Source of the DNA: an uncultured Collinsella sp.
GTDB lineage: Bacteria; Actinomycetota; Coriobacteriia; Coriobacteriales; Coriobacteriaceae
DNA: 40,731 nt
NCBI GenBank assembly: GCA_900545605.1
Contig: UQZL01000017.1
Span: 1-40,731, forward strand
Direction: 5' to 3'
Part shown: positions 14,717 to 22,704 of the stretch, one piece after another
Position numbering within the stretch: position 1 is the first letter of the stretch
Layout: the number at the start of each line of letters is the position of its first letter
The notes under the pieces: model-generated
Databases searched by the model: none
What the model was told of the DNA's origin: nothing
The model's input: the letters and a program-made list of their open reading frames with translations, nothing else
Position numbers and translations under genes: made by a program

Positions 14717-17700
14717 CTACCGACGCTTGGTAAACACGAACACGCCGATGACAGCAAGCCCGATCACGCCGGCCGCAACACCAACGATGGCAAGCGGATT
14801 GAAGCCAGACTGCTGCACAGGAGCCTCAGCGGACTTCTTGGCGGTAGTCGCGGCAGCCGAGCCCGTATCGGACTTAGAGCTCGACTTGCCGGACTTCTTA
14901 TCAGACTTCTTGCCGTCCTTCTTGTCGCCCTTGTCGGAATCCTTCTTGGAATCCTTGTCGTCCTTGGTCTCGGTCTTAGTCGTGGTAGACACCGGCTTCT
15001 GACCCGGAGCAACAGCACCGCCAGCCTGCTGGCCGTTTGCACCGTTACCGGAGCCAGAACCAGCATTACCCGAGCCGCCATTGCCACCGTTGGAGCCAGA
15101 GTCACCGTTACCACCAGGGTTAACAGCATTCTTGGTCCACTTGGCATACAGCGTCATATCCGCCGTCACCGCAGCGCTAAAGTCATACGCCTTTGTGCAG
15201 GCAGCATCGGTGTACCAACCGGCAAAGGTGTAACCCTTGCACCACGGCTTAGTCAAGGGCTCCGTCGCCGCCTTGCCTTCCTTCACGCGTTGAGAATCGG
15301 GCATCGCCGCATCCTTACCGTTGGCGTCGAACGTCACGGTATAGCGCTTGACCCTTTGGCCATTACCCTTGACAGCAAACAGCTTGCCCGAGTCATTGAC
15401 ATAGTAGAGCGAGCCATCGGATCCGACCGAAATAGAAGCCATGCAGTACTGCTGGTCGCCCGCCGCGGGCGTATAAAGCAGCTCGGCCTCGTCGTCGCCA
15501 ATACGGTAGCGATAGATGCCGCCCGGATTGTTGTTAGACGTAAAGTAGACGTACGTCTCGCCATTCTGGACAGAAACAACCGGCTGTGACTTTACGTCAC
15601 CGCCGCCCGAAGTTCCCTGGCGAATGTAGCTGCCGTCCGCCTTGCAAATGGAATAGTCGACAGTAAGCGTCTCGGCATCAATCACTACAAGCTGACCGTA
15701 GTAATACGTGTACTTGTTCTGATAGCCGCCCATAAAGGACTCGGTCGATGCGCCTCCGACCACAATCTTGCCGTTGACCAACACCGGCGTCGAGGTCGAG
15801 CTGCTGCCAAACGTCACCTTGCCAAGCTCGGAAAGCGTTCCGTCCGTTCCAACGGAAAGCTTATGCAAAACGCCATCGGCGCTCACGACATAAGCGATCG
15901 ATCCATCGACCAGCACCGTCGTGCGTACGCGGTCGGCAATCTTGAGCGACGCAACGGTCTTTCCAGTTTCGGGGTCGACCGTACTCACCGTGCCCGAATC
16001 GTCCGCAATGACACCATAGTTACCCGAGAACGCCAAGCCGGCCCAATAGTAGCCCTTGCTGTTCTCGTTCTTATGCTGCCACATAACTTCGCCGTCAGAA
16101 ATGCGCACGCAGAGCAGATAGCCATCGCTCGAATCAGTCCAGCTGGCCGAAGCAGTACCAAAATAGGCAAAGCCGTCACGAACCGTAATGGACGCAAGAG
16201 ACTGCTGAGCACCATCGGGGCCAGCAGGCAACTCATCGGTTACCCAAACCGTCGCCAGAGCATCAACCGTCAACGCCTGCAGGCGACCACTCGAAAGCGG
16301 CACGAGTATCACGCCGCCGGTGTATACCATACGCGAGGTCGAATCGATCTTTGCAGCCAAAGGCGATTCGGCAACGGTCTCACCCGTGTCGACATCTTTC
16401 TTGAGCAACTTGGAACCAACGGCCACGTAGAGGCAGTCACCGACCAGCAACGGGTCGGAAATACCCTTGCTCCATTCGTCCGAGCCCTTGAGCTCGCTCA
16501 CCCATTTTGCCTCGGCGTCCTTCGTGGGCACAGGAGCGTCGGTTACTTTGTCGGCGCTCGTATAACCAGGCCAATCGCTATCCCAGTTAGGACGTGCGGC
16601 ACCCGGGTCAACAACAACACTGTCGACGCCGGGCACGGTATCGCCGGGATCAAAAGCCCAGACGATTTTGTCGCCAGACTTGAGCACGTAATCGCTATCG
16701 AGCTGAGACCCGGGAACGCCGTTGACAAAGAACGACCATGCACCCGACAGCTCGGTGCCATCAAGCGGAGATACGAGACTATAGACGCCCCAATAGCCAA
16801 ATTGGTCGTACATTTTTGACTTTATGCCAAGGGCATCGAAGTAAGCAGCAGAGGCATCCTTAATCGACGTGCCCTTAGCAAACACCTGGGTCGAAGGGCT
16901 CGTCCAACGCTGAGCTATCTCGGCCTTTTTGCCAATAATCTCCATCGTGACCGTTACCTGGCTCGAAGGCGTGCCCGTGGGATCCTCGTACACGAGCTCG
17001 AGCGTGTCTCCATCGTTCGGATAGTAGCCCGTGGCATAAGAGTTGGCAGCCTGACCATTAATGTCAAAACGCCAGTACTTATAGCCATACGCCGTACTTT
17101 CCGTCGCGAGCGTCTGGGACTTATCGGGGTTCGTAACCGAATAGGGAACGCCACCGTCCGTGCTATAGCTATAGCCGGCATCGTCAAGCACCTTGGCAAA
17201 GATGTCCCAGGCAGACATTTTTTGGATACTCGACCAGTTAAACGAAGTCGACGGCACCCAGTCCACAAAATCATAGGACTGACCGACATCGTGCTTGCTT
17301 ACGCCTACAACACTGACGTTAACGGAAAGAGACTTTTCATCGGAAGAGTTAACGAGCCAAGTAGCGCTCTTGACATCGTTGTTGCCGGCGTTTGCCACGA
17401 CATAGGCATATTTGCCCTCAGCCGAGGGAGGAAGCGTGACTACGCCAGTCGTTTCGTCGGCGCCAAACAGCTCGTGGGCGTTTGTACCCTCAGCGTCATC
17501 GGCGAGATACCAGCGGTAATCGACGAGAGAGCCCTCGGGGAGCGCCGTCTCATAATCGCCCCAGTCGCCCGTTGCCATGTAATTGGCGGTAGGGGTAAGC
17601 GTTCCCCCGACCTGTGCGAGGTTGCCGCTCGAGGCGACATTAACCGACGTCAGGGTATATGCCTTGGCGTCTTCGCCCTTAACAATGGCATTACGCGTAG

Positions 17701-19900
17701 AGGCATAGTCGGTGTTGTAGCCACCGTCGACGATGCACTTGAGGTACTTGCCGACGTATTTTTGCGAAATAACGAATGACGGCCTGTGCGCGTTCTCATC
17801 CGTCAGCGTCGTGAACGGGCCCTGAGCGTTATCGGCAATCTGCCACGTATAAGTCAGCTGATCGGATGCAAGCTCGGCGCCCTTTGTTCCCGCAGCCGTC
17901 TTCTCGAATGCGGTAACGCCGATCTTCTCGCCGCTCTTATAGACAAAGCGAGCGCCATCGCTCTGATCGCCGACGACCTTCTTGAGATACGTCAGGAACA
18001 GCTCATGCGAGCCCGCGGCCTTAACAGCCACGGCAGTAGTCGCCTCTACGGTGTTATCACCCGCAGTGGCCGACACACTCACCCAGCGCTTGGCGTAGTC
18101 ATCGGGAATCGTAAAGCTGCCGTCGGTCTTGCCCTCGACCACATGCCAGTCGTTCTTCGCATCAAAGGCAGAGGAGGATGGGTCGACGAACGACCAACGC
18201 CACGTATAGGCAACGCCCTCGGTAACCGGCTCAGTCGAGTAATCAGCCGCCTTGTAGGCACACGCCTCAATCGTAGAACCAGTGTCCTTAGCGCCCTTGC
18301 TCGCATTGGTAAATACAACCGAGTCTAGCGTTGTCGCGCCCTTGGGCAGGATGCGGCCCGCCTTGGTTTCACAGCCATCGGAGCCGGGGATACCCTTCTT
18401 GGCTTTGGCAACCACCTTGAGGTAACGGTTCGCGCACTCCTTGGCAACCGTGTAGGTGTCACCAGTTGCAACCTGCTCGAACGAGCCGTCAGCAGAATCG
18501 GCCACCCACCACGAAAAATCGACCTTGTCAGAACCATAGAGGTCAGTCGGCGTGTCGTAGTTGAGATAGTAGGCAGCAGCTTTAATCGTGTCACCGACGT
18601 TAGCGTTGGGGACGCTCTCGTAATCGTCGCCAAATTCGGCGCCGTTATAGGCGAGAACAATATGACCCAACGCGATCTGATCGTCTGTCGCGACAGGGCC
18701 GGGAGTGTTATAGCCCACAGATGCCGGCGTATTCAACGAGCCGCTCGGGCCATACAGCTCCTGACCATTGCCAACCACCTTGACGCGAATGTACCTGCCA
18801 GCCAGTTGGTCGGCAAGCTCATCGGTAATCGTCAGCGATTGGCCGGTCTGCCCGGTAATTACCTGGTAGCTGGCATCATCCGCATCACGCGTCTCGGACG
18901 AAAGCCACTGATACGACCAGCCCGACTGTGCCGCAATGCGCTTGCTGGGACGTGCCTCGCCGTCGAAGGCATTGGCCCAAAGCGTGGTGCCGGGACGTAA
19001 AATCTGAGGCTTAACAGACGAGAACGAGCTCGTTTCGTCCGCAGAAGACTGAATCAGGATATAGGACTTTGCATCCAAAGCCGTCTTGGTAGGCACGGGC
19101 GCCTTGATAGTATTTGTGGCCGTCAGTGTCTGGCTGTTGACGCGTTTCGTCGGTCCATAAACGACGTTACCGTGCGCATCGACGATGCGCACGCGAAGGC
19201 ACTTGCCACTGAGTTGGGTGCGGAGCGCATCATCGAGAACAATCGATGCGCCCGTCTGGCCCTCAACAGGAACAAAGGCGGAGCTGTCCGCATCATTCCT
19301 ATTGCTTATGTCGGCAGCGAGCCACTGATAAGTAGCTCCCGAAACATCGGCCCGCTTGCTGAAGGCAGACCAGACATTGGCGTAGAGCGTCGTCGTCTGC
19401 TGGATAAAGCCGGTCGGGTTGGAGCCGGGCCAGCGAGCAGGTGCCGGGCTCGTCCCGACGCTAACGCCGTTCTTTGAGGACAGCTGTGGGACTGCGCGCT
19501 CTTCATTCGCATTTTCGGCAACCTTGCCGGAAGCGTCCCCAGACCTGGTGTCACCGGACACCTCGTCCGGTTTCGCAGCGACCTGACTACTGTCCGCGGC
19601 ATCGGCACTTTCGGCAGCAGCGTCACTGGTACCCGCGCCGTCCTCCACGGCAGCACCGTTCGCACCGGTATCGGCGGCAGCGGTGCTTTCGTCAGCCGAC
19701 GTGCCCTCGCCGCCCGTCGTAACCTGGGTCACGGCCTCGGCAATGCCCTCGGCGCCGTCGGCCCAAAGTTGCGCCGGCGTGGTGCCAAAAGCCATGGCAA
19801 AGGCCAGGAACGCCACCAGACCGCGCTTGGCTACGCCACGGACAATCGCCCCATGACGACGCCACGAGGCGCGCTGGCACTCGCCCTCAAACATATCCAT
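14717..19900 (-). CDS. Giant surface protein: Ig-like repeats, two DUF4430 domains, beta-propeller
   Basis: 1727-residue exported protein, probably for cobalamin capture. From the N terminus: signal peptide (core LVAFLAFAMAFGTTPAQLWA, about 28-48); Ala/Asp-rich linker to 140; six Ig-like modules (about 151-256, 278-392, 411-520, 523-628, 632-742, 748-853), most with a Y.W/W.W core such as ATYQWLAAD or LTYTWQIAD; two DUF4430 transcobalamin-like domains (857-972, 982-1085); a PQQ-type beta-propeller (about 1130-1515, blades like GVIADDSGTVSTVDPETGK); one InlB-type repeat (1519-1590, VTFDANG...GYTFAGWYTD...LYAKW); Gly/Ser then Lys/Ser/Asp-rich stalk; C-terminal helix (1700-1724) ending KRR with no LPXTG. 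Start ATG 19900 has AGGAG four bases ahead; a TTG start at 20044 would lie in the riboswitch. Function is inference from domains plus riboswitch. Confidence 0.9.
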   Translation of the reverse strand: MDMFEGECQRASWRRHGAIVRGVAKRGLVAFLAFAMAFGTTPAQLWADGAEGIAEAVTQVTTGGEGTSADESTAAADTGANGAAVEDGAGTSDAAAESADAADSSQVAAKPDEVSGDTRSGDASGKVAENANEERAVPQLSSKNGVSVGTSPAPARWPGSNPTGFIQQTTTLYANVWSAFSKRADVSGATYQWLAADISNRNDADSSAFVPVEGQTGASIVLDDALRTQLSGKCLRVRIVDAHGNVVYGPTKRVNSQTLTATNTIKAPVPTKTALDAKSYILIQSSADETSSFSSVKPQILRPGTTLWANAFDGEARPSKRIAAQSGWSYQWLSSETRDADDASYQVITGQTGQSLTITDELADQLAGRYIRVKVVGNGQELYGPSGSLNTPASVGYNTPGPVATDDQIALGHIVLAYNGAEFGDDYESVPNANVGDTIKAAAYYLNYDTPTDLYGSDKVDFSWWVADSADGSFEQVATGDTYTVAKECANRYLKVVAKAKKGIPGSDGCETKAGRILPKGATTLDSVVFTNASKGAKDTGSTIEACAYKAADYSTEPVTEGVAYTWRWSFVDPSSSAFDAKNDWHVVEGKTDGSFTIPDDYAKRWVSVSATAGDNTVEATTAVAVKAAGSHELFLTYLKKVVGDQSDGARFVYKSGEKIGVTAFEKTAAGTKGAELASDQLTYTWQIADNAQGPFTTLTDENAHRPSFVISQKYVGKYLKCIVDGGYNTDYASTRNAIVKGEDAKAYTLTSVNVASSGNLAQVGGTLTPTANYMATGDWGDYETALPEGSLVDYRWYLADDAEGTNAHELFGADETTGVVTLPPSAEGKYAYVVANAGNNDVKSATWLVNSSDEKSLSVNVSVVGVSKHDVGQSYDFVDWVPSTSFNWSSIQKMSAWDIFAKVLDDAGYSYSTDGGVPYSVTNPDKSQTLATESTAYGYKYWRFDINGQAANSYATGYYPNDGDTLELVYEDPTGTPSSQVTVTMEIIGKKAEIAQRWTSPSTQVFAKGTSIKDASAAYFDALGIKSKMYDQFGYWGVYSLVSPLDGTELSGAWSFFVNGVPGSQLDSDYVLKSGDKIVWAFDPGDTVPGVDSVVVDPGAARPNWDSDWPGYTSADKVTDAPVPTKDAEAKWVSELKGSDEWSKGISDPLLVGDCLYVAVGSKLLKKDVDTGETVAESPLAAKIDSTSRMVYTGGVILVPLSSGRLQALTVDALATVWVTDELPAGPDGAQQSLASITVRDGFAYFGTASASWTDSSDGYLLCVRISDGEVMWQHKNENSKGYYWAGLAFSGNYGVIADDSGTVSTVDPETGKTVASLKIADRVRTTVLVDGSIAYVVSADGVLHKLSVGTDGTLSELGKVTFGSSSTSTPVLVNGKIVVGGASTESFMGGYQNKYTYYYGQLVVIDAETLTVDYSICKADGSYIRQGTSGGGDVKSQPVVSVQNGETYVYFTSNNNPGGIYRYRIGDDEAELLYTPAAGDQQYCMASISVGSDGSLYYVNDSGKLFAVKGNGQRVKRYTVTFDANGKDAAMPDSQRVKEGKAATEPLTKPWCKGYTFAGWYTDAACTKAYDFSAAVTADMTLYAKWTKNAVNPGGNGDSGSNGGNGGSGNAGSGSGNGANGQQAGGAVAPGQKPVSTTTKTETKDDKDSKKDSDKGDKKDGKKSDKKSGKSSSKSDTGSAAATTAKKSAEAPVQQSGFNPLAIVGVAAGVIGLAVIGVFVFTKRR

Positions 19901-20044
19901 TTGTCTCCTACTGTCTGCACTTGGGGCATTGCCAAGCGGCTGCCCCACGTCATCGCGCATATTGCGCTCGAGTACCCCCATCGGGGCCCCCCTTCCCTCC
20001 AGAGCCCAACGCGTACCGGCGTCATACGCCGCTGCCGCGTGCAA

Positions 20045-20215
20045 GATGGGAGGCGATCCGACTTAACCTTACCGACCCGGGCGCGCCGTCCGATCTGCGA
20101 CGCGACCATCCCGGGCCAAGAGGAATTACGGTTACTGGTACAGCCGGGGACTTGCACCCCGATTCTCCCAAACGCGCAGGAAAACCGCGCATTCGTGCGT
20201 CTCCGCACCACCATC
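20045..20215 (-). ncRNA. Cobalamin (B12) riboswitch
   Basis: The minus strand carries the conserved blocks of the cobalamin aptamer in order: GGTGCGGAGACGCACGAA at the 5' side; GGGAGAATC; then GGGGTGCAAGTCCCCGGCTG and ACCAGTAACCGTAA, matching the family core GGTGNAANTCCNNNNCTG...GTAA; and the closing AAGTCGGATCGCCTCCC. Outer stem P1 is GATGG (20215-20211) with CCATC (20049-20045). About 145 bases separate it from the surface-protein start. No strong T-rich terminator lies between; GGGGCA/TGCCCC and G-rich hairpins near the start suggest control of translation rather than of termination (inference). High cobalamin would be expected to lower expression. Confidence 0.9.
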
Positions 20216-20225
20216 TAGGCCATCG

Positions 20226-20254
20226 ATTATTACTGTCAGTATGGTATCACGCAA
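20226..20254 (-). promoter_or_regulatory. Promoter of the riboswitch operon
   Basis: TTGCGT (20254-20249) and TAATAA or AATAAT (20232-20226) on the minus strand with a 16-17 base spacer, immediately upstream of the aptamer start, so transcription would begin at its 5' edge. Confidence 0.65.
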
Positions 20255-20280
20255 AAGGGCCCCGCACACAGGCGAAGCCC
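20253..20280 (-). terminator. Probable terminator of the ubiB-like operon
   Basis: On the minus strand GGGC-CGC pairs with GCG-GCCC (20280-20257) with small internal loops, followed by TTTTGCG. It overlaps the -35 of the riboswitch promoter. Moderate strength. The remaining bases to 20367 hold nothing else I can name. Confidence 0.5.
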
Positions 20281-20367
20281 AAGGTAAAAGCTATGGTTTG
20301 CAATAGAAAAGGGTGCGGATGGAGTGCCGAGTAAAAGGATCCGTTTTTCTCCGTCCCCCAGGGGCCG

Positions 20368-22131
20368 TTAACGCTTGCCGCCGTGGCTGTTGCGCCAGAT
20401 CTCGCGGCCCAGCATCAGCGCCAGCACCAGCGCACTCACGTAGCCCATAAAGCCAATGACCGGGATACCGAACACAACCGGCTCGATGCGCGCGTAGTAC
20501 ACCACCGACGAACCGATAAACAGACCGGCGACCACAATTGCCATCGACATGCGGTCGATAATTCCACCCAGCTGTCGCAGCGCCTTATCGCTGCTCATGA
20601 TCTGCGTGTTCACCTTAAGCTGGCCGCGCGTGAGCATGCGCGACGCCAAGCCCAGATACTCGGCCGCCTCGAGCGAGCCTTTTGCCGCGCGATAGCTGCT
20701 CGCGGCAAGATCGCGCCCCATTTCGCGAACGCGCGCATAGGTGCTTTTCTCGTTTTTGATGTGCGTCTGGATAATCTGGATCATGTTGACGTTGGGCATG
20801 TACTCGGTCAGCAGACCCTCGAGTGTCACCATGCCGCGAGCGAACATCGTCACCACGCTCGGCAGCTCAACATCGTTTTTGCGCGCCAGATTGAGCAGCG
20901 AGGTCAAAAACTCACCGATATCAAGATCCTTAAGGTCAAGACCCGCAAAGTCGGCGACGATAAAGTCCAAGTCGGACAAAAAGGCCGAATGGTCGAGCTC
21001 GGCCGAGTCGCCGCGCGTCACGGCAAAGCGCATGAGCGAGTCCTTGAGCTTGGGCACGTCGCCCTCGGCCACGGCGAAAATCATATCCTTGACGATACCG
21101 CGGTCGTGACTCGACATGCGCCCGACCATGCCCAGGTCGATAAAGTAGACAATGCCGTCCTTGAGGATGATATTTCCCGCATGCGGGTCGGCATGGAAAA
21201 AGCCGTCGTCGAGCACCTGCGTCGAGTAGTCTTCGACGATCGCGGCGCCAATCTTCTCTAAGTCATAACCCTCGGCCTCAAGGCGTTTGGGATCGGCGAT
21301 GGAGATACCGTCGATGTAGTCCATGACCACCACGTGCTCGGTGCAAAGGTCCAGGTAGGACTTGGGGCACGACACGCCATGCACGCTTTTGTGGAAGTCA
21401 TAGAAATCGTTGAGGTTTTTGGCCTCGGCCAAAAAGTTGGTCTCCTCGCGAAACGAGGTCCACAGCTCTTCGACCACGCCGTGCAGGTCCACAAACTGAT
21501 CGGTGTTGACAAACTTGGAAACGATGCGCACCACCGAGCGAATGATGTCGATGTCCTGCGCCATCACTTGCTGCGCGCCGGGGCGCTGCACCTTAACGGC
21601 CACGTCCTCGCCGGTCACCAGGCGGGCGCGGTGCACCTGCGCGAGCGACGCGCTACCGAGCGGGTTGGGGTCGATCGCGTCGAACATCTGCCCCAGGCGC
21701 TGGCCGTATTCCTCTTCCAAGCAGCGGAGCACTACCTCATACGGCACCGGCTCTACGTCGGAGCGCAGGCGGCGCAGCTCGTCGCAAAACCGCTGCGGCA
21801 AAATCTCGGAGCGGTTGGCCAGAATCTGCCCCATCTTGACGAACATGGGGCCGAGCTCTTCGAGCAGACGGCGCAGGCGCACCGGCGTGAGGTTATCCCA
21901 CACGCGATACTTTTTGATCAGGCGAACAATCTGCCCAATGCGTTCACGGCGGCCCGCCGGTGTGAGCTGGTATTCCTCGTCCGGCGCCATCGCGTCGGGC
22001 TCCTCGGGGACCATATCGACAGCGCGCGGCTTCTTACGAGCGCCCGAGACGGCGGCCTCAACCTCATCGACAACCGCCGTCTCGTCACCCAAGGGATCTT
22101 GATTGTTGTAATCGGTGGTGGAATCTGCCAT
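20368..22131 (-). CDS. ABC1/UbiB-family atypical kinase, membrane-associated
   Basis: Atypical protein-kinase-like ATPase of the UbiB/ADCK family, 587 residues; relatives support isoprenoid-lipid or quinone metabolism and lipid homeostasis. Motifs: KMGQ (99-102, the family KxGQ motif), an Ala-rich nucleotide loop in GSASLAQVHRARL, catalytic Lys in VAVKVQRPG, HADPHAGNIIL (catalytic-loop equivalent) and YFIDLGMVGR (metal-binding DFG equivalent). Two hydrophobic helices at the C terminus (MAIVVAGLFIGSSVVYYA; IPVIGFMGYVSALVLALML) anchor it. ATG 22131 lies 8 bases after the phasin-like gene's stop, with little ribosome-binding site, suggesting coupled translation. The substrate is unknown; no quinone genes are nearby. 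Confidence 0.9.
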   Translation of the reverse strand: MADSTTDYNNQDPLGDETAVVDEVEAAVSGARKKPRAVDMVPEEPDAMAPDEEYQLTPAGRRERIGQIVRLIKKYRVWDNLTPVRLRRLLEELGPMFVKMGQILANRSEILPQRFCDELRRLRSDVEPVPYEVVLRCLEEEYGQRLGQMFDAIDPNPLGSASLAQVHRARLVTGEDVAVKVQRPGAQQVMAQDIDIIRSVVRIVSKFVNTDQFVDLHGVVEELWTSFREETNFLAEAKNLNDFYDFHKSVHGVSCPKSYLDLCTEHVVVMDYIDGISIADPKRLEAEGYDLEKIGAAIVEDYSTQVLDDGFFHADPHAGNIILKDGIVYFIDLGMVGRMSSHDRGIVKDMIFAVAEGDVPKLKDSLMRFAVTRGDSAELDHSAFLSDLDFIVADFAGLDLKDLDIGEFLTSLLNLARKNDVELPSVVTMFARGMVTLEGLLTEYMPNVNMIQIIQTHIKNEKSTYARVREMGRDLAASSYRAAKGSLEAAEYLGLASRMLTRGQLKVNTQIMSSDKALRQLGGIIDRMSMAIVVAGLFIGSSVVYYARIEPVVFGIPVIGFMGYVSALVLALMLGREIWRNSHGGKR

Positions 22132-22139
22132 CTGCGCTG

Positions 22140-22556
22140 CTACTCGGCCTCTTCGGCGTCCTCTGCGTCGTCGGGCTCAACAGACTCGACGGGCACCGAG
22201 GTCACGTTATCCTCGACCGAATCGACGATATCGCGCACATGGGCCAGGAAGGCCGTGCGCTCGGGGGCGGTCATAACGCGGACGCGGGCCAGGATGAGCT
22301 CGTCGAGCACGCGCTGAGCCGCGGTCTCGCTCTGCATGCCCAGGCGCTCGGTGAGGTCGGAGATGGTGCCGCCGGCCTGCTCGAACATGTCGGACACGCT
22401 GCGAGCGATATCGGGGGCGCCGGCGTCCTTGCGCACCTGCTCGCCCTTGGTATTGAGGTCGTCGAGGACCTTCTTGCCGCCCTCGACGGCAACGGCGGCG
22501 GCGCCGAAGCCCACGTTGATGGCACCGTTAACAAGCTGATCGAATTTCATAACCAT
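22140..22556 (-). CDS. Phasin-like helical protein
   Basis: 138-residue, largely helical protein: an N-terminal stretch VNGAINVGFGAAAVAVEGGK, a middle region with charged coiled-coil-like helices, and a very acidic tail (EPDDAEDAEEAE). It resembles phasin-family or PhaI/PhaF-type proteins, a weak, pattern-level resemblance. Start at ATG 22556 with TTGGAG six bases upstream; the ATG at 22550 is further from it. It is the first gene of a two-gene operon with the UbiB-like kinase, so it may be that kinase's partner or target (inference). Confidence 0.65.
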   Translation of the reverse strand: MVMKFDQLVNGAINVGFGAAAVAVEGGKKVLDDLNTKGEQVRKDAGAPDIARSVSDMFEQAGGTISDLTERLGMQSETAAQRVLDELILARVRVMTAPERTAFLAHVRDIVDSVEDNVTSVPVESVEPDDAEDAEEAE

Positions 22557-22648
22557 GGTTGGCTCCAATCGTGAACAACTGCATTGGCCTTCTTGTACCC
22601 AAGATTGGGTGAACGACACAAAATCGTTTTACCACCAAGATAGAAATC

Positions 22649-22685
22649 GAGCGGGGCAAAGCCTTTGACGGCGTTTGCCCCGCTC
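22649..22685 (-). terminator. Terminator of the dipeptidase gene
   Basis: Perfect 12-bp stem GAGCGGGGCAAA/TTTGCCCCGCTC (22649-22660 with 22674-22685). On the minus strand it is followed by GATTTCTATC, a modest T-rich tail, 20 bases past the dipeptidase stop. Confidence 0.75.
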
Positions 22686-22704
22686 GCTCGCTGCAAGGTT
22701 GTCT

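Noticed and set aside
13913..15589. Plus-strand frame opposite the DUF4430 genes
   Set aside because: Arg/Leu/Ile-rich shadow; the minus strand encodes recognisable domains.
19901..20044. N-terminal extension of the giant surface protein to a TTG at 20044
   Set aside because: It would lie in the riboswitch end, gives no signal-peptide start and lacks a ribosome-binding site; ATG 19900 has both.
20100..20220. tRNA-like segment on the minus strand
   Set aside because: The GGTGCAAGTCCC block looked like a T-loop at first, but the full set of conserved blocks matches the cobalamin aptamer and no anticodon arm or acceptor stem forms.
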